Positions 56,080 through 64,000 of a stretch of 64,000 nt of DNA are shown here, one piece after another. How positions within the stretch are numbered: position 1 is the first letter of the stretch; the number at the start of each line of letters is the position of its first letter. Both the position numbers and the translations under genes were made by a program. Under the pieces are notes generated by a model. The model was not told the DNA's origin, did not search any database, and saw nothing but the letters and a program-made list of their open reading frames with translations. Origin of the DNA: Dryomyza anilis (lineage: Eukaryota; Arthropoda; Insecta; Diptera; Dryomyzidae); the NCBI GenBank assembly GCA_951804985.1, contig OX638133.1, positions 66,561,867-66,625,866 of the forward strand. The letters are read 5' to 3'.

Positions 56080-56751
56080 GGTTGAAACAGCCATTGCCTC
56101 TGGAAAATATTAATTTATGTTGCTGCATTTTGTGATCCTTGTGGATGAATGGCTTGATTTAATGTTCCATGCACATGCAAATATAAAATACATTAGCAGA
56201 ATCAGAAGTTTATTTTTTTTTTAAATTGTTACCTGTGTTTATCTTTAAATGTTTAATTTACTATTTACATTTTATTTAAAGTGACAGTGTCACATGCTAA
56301 AAATGTTTCTAAAAATCTATTTTTATTAACAAGATTAATGTCTTAGCATAATAAATGCTGTTGTAATTCAACAAGACACAAGTGTTTCAAATAATAAGAA
56401 TTTTGTTGCAACAACATGAATGTTTTTATAATACAAATATTTTTTAAGAGAAATTTAACCGTGCAGATCTTGTTAATAATACAACAATATTTTTTTGGGT
56501 GTAAAATGTTGTTCAATTGTTTATGTTCAATTGATGTACAATCAAAAATAATTTTATATTTCAATTGAATCAATTTCTACTCGTTTCGTGACGCATGCTA
56601 TTGGCATCTCATTCGCACTCATGTGTTTTAATGCGCTAATCTTCCATCTCTTTCTCGCACACTGCCTCGGTGCGCAGAATGATCTTCTGTCTTTCTAGCA
56701 CATTGCTTAGTACGATGAATTATTTTGCGTAATAAGGAAATTTTTTTCTGA

Positions 56752-57156
56752 GTGAACGTAGGAGCACGTTGCGAACGTACTGCCATGGATGGGCAAAAGC
56801 CGATTCCAAAAAGTGTTTTGGGTAAGAAGAAAAGTGAAGACCGAGACGAGTTGCATCAGTCCTTAAGGCAGAGGATACAAATTCCATGTAGTAAGATAAA
56901 GTCCAGATACGACTTGAGAGCAATCTCTGAGGGATTTAAGGAAGGAGATCTGGTTATCCTTTGTAGCCCGCCACGAGTGAAATTGTTAAATCCAAAACTA
57001 CAAACACACCAGCAAGGGCCGTACAGGATAATTAAAAGAATTAATTATGTAGTGTATCGGATACATGTAGTGTACAGGGATACTGCAGGCGTTAGACGAA
57101 AAATTAAAGTAGTACATTTAAAATGGTTGGCGTCGTATAGACAGAGAGAGGATTAA
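56752..57156 (+). pseudogene. Integrase C-terminal (GPY/F) fragment of the second gypsy-type element
   Basis: The frame has KSRYDLRAISEGFKEGDLVI, then LLNPKLQTHQQGPYRIIKRI and KIKVVHLKWLASYR. This is the C-terminal GPY/F module of Ty3/gypsy integrases, which binds DNA or chromatin, with the diagnostic GPY present. It ends at a TAA just before a polypurine tract (AGGTGGAGGACAG, 57181-57193). The frame is intact here, but the DDE core is missing. Confidence 0.85.
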
Positions 57157-57193
57157 CATCTGTTCGGGACGAACAGATTTAGGTGGAGGACAG

Positions 57194-57592
57194 TGTTACG
57201 AAAAGATGTAATTTTCCCCATAGTGCAAGCAATCAACAATAATAAATGAGTCGCAAAATAATTCATCGTACTAAGCAATGTGCTAGAAAGACAGAAGATC
57301 ATTCTGCGCACCGAGGCAGTGTGCGAGAAAGAGATGGAAGATTAGCGCATTAAAACACATGAGTGCGAATGAGATGCCAATAGCATGCGTCACGAAACGA
57401 GTAGAAATTGATTCAATTGAAATATAAAATTATTTTTGATTGTACATCAATTGAACATAAACAATTGAACAACATTTTACACCCAAAAAAATATTGTTGT
57501 ATTATTAACAAGATCTGCACGGTTAAATTTCTCTTAAAAAATATTTGTATTATAAAAACATTCATGTTGTTGCAACAAAATTCTTATTATTT
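57194..57592 (+). repeat. Left part of a gypsy LTR
   Basis: TGTTACGAAAAGATG starts directly after the polypurine tract, where a 3' LTR is expected, and LTRs begin with TG. The sequence continues into the 341-bp arm and is cut at 57592 by a MITE fragment, so the LTR end is missing. Confidence 0.7.
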
Positions 57593-57593
57593 G

Positions 57594-57764
57594 TTATTTC
57601 CGACAATATTGTTACAATCTTGGTGTTCAAAATAGATCTCATGATCAGATTGTCAATATATTGTCGATTTGACATTCAGATTGTTAATATTTAAAATGTC
57701 ATGAGATTGTTGGTGATAACAATCCAAATTGTAATTTTTAAAAACAATTTAATTAACAGCTTAA
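57594..57764 (-). repeat. Inverted copy of the MITE interior of 53024-53195
   Basis: GTTATTTCCGACAATATTGT through CAATTTAATTAACAGC is the reverse complement of 53024-53195 with almost no differences. Both TIR ends are missing. Confidence 0.8.
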
Positions 57765-58297
57765 AAATGTAGTTGTAAAATCCAAAATACGATTGTACAT
57801 TCATAATTTATTATATAATAAATGAACATAGATTGAATATCACTAAGCCAAACTCGTGTGTACGGCAATGGCTTATTAAAAAGATACATCTTCTGGTTGT
57901 TGTCAAAAAAATGTTGCGACAGATAAAATCTTGCGGATGCAATTCATTTAAGTAAAGTATCTTGAGGCTTCTAGTTGTTGAATCGCTCTGAAAAACACAA
58001 TTATTAATAAATAATATTAATTCTAAAAATATTTCTCACTTTTTCTTGATGTTTAAAAATTTGTAAACACGTTCAAAATAATTAATTGACAACTATACCG
58101 ATGCCAGAATACGGAGGTGCCACACATTCACACATTTTTAAAATGACAATCTCATATTGTTAAAATGTAACAATTAATATGCGTTCTGAAACTCTTCCTC
58201 CTTTCTATAAGACCCATAACCTCTTGCAAATACAATTTATTTAAGATTCACACGACTTGTTTTGAAAACTATTTATTTCAAGTGGAGAACATTATTT
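57765..58297. other. AT-rich stretch with no gene seen
   Basis: No TIR pair, domain or recognised repeat was found here. Confidence 0.4.
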
Positions 58298-58490
58298 TGA
58301 TACCCTACACGATTTAGCGATGTCTGTCAGTCCGTTCGTCTGTCTGTCTACCGTCTGTCTGTCCGTCTGTCTGTCGGTTGAAATCATGATCACAGAAAAA
58401 CTAGAAGAGCTAGATCAATGAAACTCCGAATTTAGATTATATGTCGGTCTGTCTGTCGGTTGAAATCATGATTACAGAAAAAGTACACAC
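58298..58490 (-). repeat. DINE-like repeat fragment, reverse strand
   Basis: GATACCCTACACGATTTAGC, the TCTG/GTCT-rich microsatellite and AGAAAAACTAGAAGAGCTAG follow the 3' half of the family in reverse. The block TCTGTCGGTTGAAATCATGA occurs twice (about 58368 and 58450), a local duplication. Confidence 0.6.
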
Positions 58491-59315
58491 AAAAAATATC
58501 TTATTTGGTGCAAACAATAATGCAAACAAATACTTGAAGTGTTTGGAATATTAATTGCCTAAACCAAATTAACTGGTTTGTAGCAAATGCTTAAATTATT
58601 AATCGCAAACAACTGTAATATTTGTACGAAACTATATAAATATTCATCTCTTTTGCTTGAAACACTTTTCATTACACAAAAGTGTTTCCCATAAATACTT
58701 CTATTGCTTCCAAAATGAATCCACATTCCACACAGACACATGCATGCATTGAACATATTTTGTTGGTACTCATTTAGCTATGGAGTGGAATTAATAATTA
58801 AACAACTTTAAAAAAATCGAATACAAATATTAAACGATTTTTCTGATTAACCGCTCCAAACTCTATGACCTCCAATGAGTATTACACAAAATATGTTAAT
58901 TTGTCTGGGTCGAATGTGAATTCTGGCGATAAACGTTGAACGTTGCATGAGGTTCGGCACAGCACTATAAACGACATGTTTGCTTTCGGAAATACTCGGG
59001 CAAATACTTCCTCTTAAACAAGTGTTTCGAGCAAACACTTTAAATAATTAATATTTGAGGCAATTGACAAGGGTTTGCTCCAAACACTAATTAAAATTAA
59101 CCATTTAAGACAAATAGATGCAGTAATTAACTGAAGTATTGAATATGTTTAGGAGGAATAATTAATTGAACACTTACAAAGTGTTTAATGTAAACAATTA
59201 AATTGTTTACGACAAATAAATTACTATATGTTACAAATACTAATAATTTGAAGTGTTCGCAGGAAACAGTCATTATTTATGGCAAATTATATAAAATTAA
59301 TAGTCTTCAGTGTAA
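58491..59315. mobile_element. Possible TIR element packed with AAGTGTTT/AAACACTT words
   Basis: AAGTGTTT, AAACACTT or a close variant occurs about nine times, for example AAAGTGTTTCCC at 58679, CAAGTGTTTCGAGCAAACACTT around 59019-59040, and CTTACAAAGTGTTTAATG at 59174. Long AT-rich inverted words (GTAAACAATTAAATTGTTTAC at 59188) are present. The ends (ACACAAAAAATATC and, reversed, TTACACTGAAGAC) are weak, so borders are tentative. Confidence 0.4.
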
Positions 59316-59324
59316 ACAATAAGT

Positions 59325-59512
59325 TCTCGTTTACGGACCGTCATTCTGGATGAAATGCGGAGTGAATCCGTTGATATTACGTTTCGACGGTCCGTTAACG
59401 GACTGCCATTCTGGACAAAATACGGAGTGGGTCCGTTGAGATTGCGTTTCGACGGTCTCTTAACGTACCGTAAATCTGTACGAAAAACGGAATGAATAAA
59501 TAAAAAAGACCT
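59325..59512 (-). repeat. 65-bp CCGTTAACGG-type tandem repeat, reverse of the array at 63720-64000
   Basis: About 2.5 units of a repeat containing CATTCTGGA, CGGAGTG, TCCGTTGA and TTTCGACGGT are present. The same words appear in opposite orientation at the window end. Confidence 0.7.
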
Positions 59513-59726
59513 TTTCATACCATTCAAAATTACCTTTTGCGTATTATTATTATTTTACAGCAAATTAAAAATAATTACAAAATCAATTAAAACAATAATG
59601 ATAAAATTAAGTATTAAAATATTACAATATTTTAGAATTAATTAATGTACTGTAATTAAAAATGTATTCGTTGAATTGCCGTTTTTAACATATATCTATT
59701 TCTTGATATCAACATCTGTAAATAAA

Positions 59727-61070
59727 ACCAGTTGGGAAGGTTAGATCACATGGGAAATTTTAAAGTAGGTGTAATTATGATAGTTAGGATTGTCAAAATT
59801 ATAGTCGGTCTAAGCCGACTATAAATACCCTACACATATGTGTGGTTACCATTCAAAGTGATATATAGGTCACCAGGGTATACGAATCCTGAAAATAACT
59901 ACAAACATTAAATCGCTGAAGAATTTCCATTCAGTTGATACCCATATTTACAAATGGGTAGGTGTACCGAATTTCGATTTTTTTTTTTGTGAACCACAAG
60001 TCTTTTCGCCGGAAAACATTTAGTTTACCTAAGCACGTATACATGAAAATTGATCTTTATATGTACATTTTATATAAGGTATTTGAACATAAGTGGTCGG
60101 ATCATAGGTCACAATGGACCGATCTCGCACATACAGTGTAGGTATATTAGTAATCTAAGTTATAAGTTTCATAAAAATCAAGGTAAATTGATAGTATTTC
60201 AATAGAAAAACCATAATTTATACCATTAAAATTGGTCAATAGGATACGTCCCATTAGTTCAGTAATATTGAAACTGTTAATACAATGTGTGGTTGCACCA
60301 TAAATTTTATAATGTGATATTTTAATTTCAATAAGAAAATCCTATACAAATTTAATGATACGTATTATTAATTTTATGGTATAGTCGAATTACATTTTCC
60401 TAATAATTTATTAAAACAAAAATGTAATTTAGTTAATTTATTGTATATTTTATTTTATTTTATTTAAATGTCAAAATTGATATTCACTTTTACAACACAC
60501 AGATAAAAAAACACTTCTTGCTGCAAAAGGTTATAACACATTTAATGTTTGCTTTGGTTTCCAATAATTGAATGTAGTACTTGATGCTGCAGTTATTTTT
60601 GAGTCCGTTGATTCGATGTATTATTTATTTTCTGTAATAAATAAAAATATAAATATATATAAATATAATTTATTTACATTAAATACATTGAGTCCTTACC
60701 AATGTCGCGTTTAATAATGTGGAATATTACAAAAAAATACATGCGACCATTTTGAGTAAACACGCAGAATGACGTACAAAACGAACATGTTTGTATTCGT
60801 TTTTGTGTTTTTTTACACCACGTTTATTATTATAGGAGGAAACCATTAAAACAACAGTATTTATTCTATTTAAAATAATATTGAAATATTTAAATTTATG
60901 GTACTGAATTTTACAAATACTATTGAATTAATTAGAAAACTTTTGATTTAAAAAGAAAAAAATATTAATACATGAACCATAAGATCAATGGTCGTACTAT
61001 AAAGTACTTAATGGTACATTTTCTTCTGAGTGTAGCTCTTCAATTTTAAAAGTAGTAGGGATTTCAACAG

Positions 61071-61112
<42 letters not shown>

Positions 61113-61252
61113 GGACATCGCTAAATCGACTCAGGAGGTCATGCTGATCAAGAATATATATACTTTTCCATACCGGAGATGCTTCCTTCTGGGTGTTACA
61201 AACGGCGTACCAAACTGAATATACCCTTTCACTCTTAGTGTAGGGTATAAAA
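59727..61252 (+). repeat. DINE-like repeat copy split by an 860-bp TIR element
   Basis: 59727-60172 carries the 5' half (AACCAGTTGGGAAGG, hairpin, ACCCATATTTACAAATGGGT) and 61033-61252 the 3' half (AGCTCTTCAATTTT, the GACA run, GATCAAGAATATATATAC, GGGTATAAAAA). The halves join where the full copy at 20528 is continuous. Confidence 0.85.
60173..61032. mobile_element. TIR element, copy 1 (inside a DINE-like repeat)
   Basis: The sequence from GGTAAATTGATAGTATTTCA to TGGTACATTTTCTTCTGAGT is nearly identical to 61407-62260. The left terminus (ACACCCAGAAA) is missing here. No transposase frame is visible; the word ATTATTTATTTTCTGTAATA and an AGGAGGAAACCATTAAAAC block are shared by both copies. Confidence 0.8.
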
Positions 61253-61406
61253 ACAAAAATTATTAATTGTAACAAAAATAATCTCAAGAAGGTATTTAAA
61301 CTCTACATCAATAGAATTTAAAACCCATATAAAGAATAATATAGTAGTTAAAAATGCTCAGTAAAAAACAAATATTTAAATGAAATATTTAAAAACTGAA
61401 TACGAC

Positions 61407-62260
61407 TACACCCAGAAAAAAATCATGGTAAATTGATAGTATTTCAATAGAAAAACAATAATTTATACCATTAAAATTGGTCAATAGGATGCGTCCCATT
61501 AGTTCAGTAATATTGAAACTGTTAATACAATGTGTGGTTGTATCATAAATTTTATAATGTGATATTTTAATTACAATAAGAAAGACGTATACAAATTTAA
61601 TGATACGTATTATTTATTTTATGGTAAAGTCGAATTACATTTTCCTAATAATTTATTAAAACAAAAATGTATTTTAGTTAATTTATTGTATAACTTATTT
61701 TATTTAAATGTCGAAATTGATATTCATTTTAACAACGCACACATAAAAGGACACTTCTTGCTGCAAAAGGTTATAACACATATAATGTATGCTTTGGTTT
61801 CCAATAATTATTTGTAGTATTTGTGTCTGCAGTTATTTGATCGAGTCCGTTGCCATAATAGAAGTTCGATGTATTATTTATTTTCTGTAATAAATAAAAA
61901 TATAAATATATAAATATAATTTATTTACATTAAATACATTGAGTCCTTACCAATGTCGCGTTTAATAATGTGGATTATTACAAAAAAATACATGACGTAC
62001 AAAACGAACATGTTTGTATTCGTTTTTGTGTTTTTTTACACCACATTTATTATTATAGGAGGAAACCATTAAAACAACAGTATTTATTCTATTTAAAATA
62101 ATAATATTGAAATATTTAAATTTATGGTAGTGAATTTTTCAAATACTATTGAATTAATTAGAAAACTTTTGATTTAAAAAGAAAAAACTATTAATACATG
62201 AACCATAAGATCAATGGTCGTACCATAAAGTACTTAATGGTACATTTTCTTCTGAGTGTA
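61407..62260. mobile_element. TIR element, copy 2 (complete ends)
   Basis: TACACCCAGAAAAAAATCAT at the left and, reversed, TACACTCAGAAGAAAATGTA at the right are imperfect TIRs, and TGGTAAAT/ATGGTACA follow. The copy is in direct orientation 375 bp downstream of copy 1 and differs from it by scattered substitutions and a few indels. The MITE at 45440-45695 shares its terminal words. Confidence 0.8.
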
Positions 62261-62605
62261 AGACAATTTTTTTCAATTGTGTGGAAATAATTGTAAAACG
62301 AATTCATTTATACCGCAAATTATAATATATATATATTACAAAATTTCCCCTTTCCCGCAAGGATTAAAAATACCATAAATGAGAAGTTTATAATAGAGTT
62401 GGCAACTATGCCACAAATAGTAAATGTCCTACAGACTGGCAACTCTGAATATTAATGTCAATTTGACTTACATTAGTTGTTATTAATTTAAAATCAAATG
62501 GGCGAACTTTGGGTAGGCGTCAGCGACTAACCATATCAATTCCATTTAGCCACATCAAGCCACCGTTGCAACATTCCGAAGAAGTTCAGGACAATACATA
62601 AAAAT

Positions 62606-62891
62606 TTAGGATTTCACGCAGAGGCAGTTTTGAATGCACAGCTCTTCGCTAATATCGTCGTTGCCTCTCACGCCACTTTCAATAGTTCGGGTGCTGAGAA
62701 TGTTCCATTTTTGCAGGTCATTGCAAATGTCTGCAATAAACAAATGAAAATGCCAGGCCAAAGCTTTTCCGTCAATGTCTTGCGTTGGAATTTGTAACCT
62801 GAAATATCTAAAACAATTTAGTTACCATTCAATATTTCTATTTACACTTACATTCTTGTATTCCATGCACATCTGCTACAAAAGCTCCATT
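62606..62891 (-). pseudogene. Possible two-exon coding fragment, identity unknown
   Basis: On the - strand, 62852-62891 follows TTTAATCAG and ends at a canonical GTAAGT donor; a 53-nt intron ends ATTTCAG at 62799, and the next exon reaches a TAA at 62606-62608. Read as LQIPTQDIDGKALAWHFHLF, the second exon is open to that stop; the frame that joins as GIQECYKFQRKTLTEK is also open for over 40 codons. The same interval is open on the + strand, so which frame was real is unclear. Composition is much less AT-rich than its surroundings. It may be a captured or decayed gene piece. Confidence 0.3.
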
Positions 62892-62934
62892 CTGATTAAA
62901 TGAATTGCAAATTCAGCAATCCAGTACTAACGTA

Positions 62935-64000
62935 AGAAAAACGACACCGTTGTAACGGAGTTTTTACGGAAAGAAATCGGAGTACTCCGTTTTAACGACA
63001 CCGTAAACGACTACAACAAACGGCAATCATACGGAGTTATTTAGAAATACGGAACAAAACGAAATTCTTACGGAGTCGTCCGATTTGACGGTACGTTAAC
63101 GGACTGTAATCGTATATGTTACGACGGATACTTGCTCAATACTTTGTAAACATGCCGTCAATGACGGTATTGTGATTCCGTGAGTGTCGTATGCTCCGTT
63201 GAAATGTTTCTTGGGTTCATTTAATTTGGATATTATTTCATGATTTTGTTTTTGTGGAATATTTCATAATTTTTGGTTTTTATTTCATTGGGAATTATTT
63301 TGATGGGTATTACATTTTTAAATGCCTTAAGTAACATTTGGATCTTAATATAAGAAAATTCCAAAATCTGTAATGTTTCATGTTCTCAAATTAATTTCAC
63401 GTAAATATATCAAGTATTATTTTGATATGAAATTTACACAACTTATTTTATATGGGATCATTTTTGTTTTTGTATTTTTCATATTATTTTTAGGGGAACG
63501 CCTTTTTTTCCACACCTTTTTAAATACTTTTAAAAAGGTTTTTTTAAATAACTCCGCAAGATTACCGTTTTGTTGTACTCGATTACGGTATCGTTGATAT
63601 TTTATTCATAATAAGTTTGTTTCTTGTTAAATAAAAATATGCAAAAATCATTTTGTATACTATTGTATGGTATGAAAAAGGTGCTTTCAATATTTTTATT
63701 CCGTTTTTCATACAGGCCTACGGTACGTTAACGGACCGCCAAAACGTAATATCAACGGATTCTCTCGGTATTCCATCCAGTATGACGATCCGTTAACGAA
63801 CCTTCGAAACGTACTATCGACGGATTCACTCCGTAGTTCATCCAGTATGACGGTCCGTTAACGTACCGTCGAAACGTACTCTTATCGGATTCGAAATCCG
63901 TTTCGATGTTCCTCTTTATCCGTTCACTAGACCGTTTACGTATCCAGAAAACGGAACGTTTACGGAATCGTATTCCGTATTGCGGTTCCGTATACGGCAC
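62935..64000. mobile_element. Element built from CCGTTAACGG/ACGGAGT words, cut by the window end
   Basis: It starts near ACGACACCGTTGTAACGGAG and carries CCGTT, ACGGAG or TTAACGG words about 30 times. The last 280 bp is a tandem array of a 65-bp unit (CGAAACGTACTATCGACGG ... CATCCAGTATGACGGTCCGT). A 74-codon AT-rich frame at 63373-63597 lies between the two motif-rich parts and shows no domain. The right end lies beyond the window. Confidence 0.55.

Larger units (their letters stand above)
56389..57592. repeat. 341-bp inverted repeat flanking an integrase fragment
   Basis: 56389-56729 and 57252-57592 are reverse complements of equal length (341 bp) with no mismatch seen by eye. The right arm lies inside the LTR that starts at 57194. 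The 522-bp spacer holds the end of a MITE (56730-56754), the integrase C-terminal fragment and the LTR start. Identical short open frames on opposite strands (56343-56573 and 57408-57635) are mirror images produced by the arms. Confidence 0.9.

Noticed and set aside
56343..57635. Duplicated 62-residue gene
   Set aside because: The identical frames on opposite strands are the two arms of the 341-bp inverted repeat.

Overview
This window is AT-rich nuclear DNA from an insect, most likely a higher (schizophoran) fly. The evidence is a vesicular monoamine transporter (VMAT) gene whose exons read very close to fly VMAT, very short introns (53-66 nt) with GTAAGT-type donors, and a dense load of fly-type repeats. 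These include a dispersed repeat with a GACA-microsatellite core resembling the Drosophila INE-1/DINE-1 family, Ty3/gypsy relics, Jockey/I-type non-LTR relics, tRNA-derived SINEs and many terminal-inverted-repeat (TIR) elements.

Host genes are few. VMAT lies on the + strand (six coding exons, 21793-26814, 5' end not found). On the - strand are an uncharacterised 370-codon reading frame (13669-14781), a two-exon gene for a Gln/Ser/Asn-rich protein of about 609 residues (30577-32466, with a 28-nt first coding exon), and a possible small single-exon gene of 130 codons (6271-6663). The gene at 30577-32466 converges on VMAT. The one at 13669-14781 is divergent from it and may lie inside a VMAT intron if the transporter's first exons are further upstream.

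Layout: 0-20 kb is mostly decayed transposons (a mariner-like element with a nested non-LTR fragment, Harbinger-like MITEs, a GATC-rich MITE, RNase H-type non-LTR relics) around the small - strand genes. 20-27 kb holds minisatellites, a DINE-like repeat and VMAT, whose largest intron carries a 2.0-kb hAT element with a perfect 8-bp target duplication and a head-to-tail SINE dimer inside it. 27-33 kb holds MITEs, a TIR element with an internal tandem array, and the Gln-rich gene. 33-45 kb is nested elements: a 2.4-kb fold-back element abutting a SINE, a 1.1-kb P-superfamily relic with a THAP fragment and perfect 8-bp target duplication, and an element packed with ACTAGT motifs that holds an I-type non-LTR end. 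45-51 kb is a broken Ty3/gypsy element on the - strand. 51-58 kb is a second, rearranged gypsy-type element with MITEs and a 341-bp inverted repeat. 58-64 kb is repeats, including two copies of one 0.85-kb TIR element, a possible spliced coding fragment, and an element built from CCGTTAACGG-type motifs that runs off the end.

The most unusual pattern is that many unrelated TIR elements are each filled, in both orientations, with their own short motif (ACTAGT/ACCAGT, TGATC, AAGTGTTT, GATGTCTTT, CAACATCT, ACGAAAAGAAGC, CCGTTAACGG and others). No CRISPR, rRNA or functional tRNA gene was seen. All family names are from recognition of motifs by eye; no database was searched.
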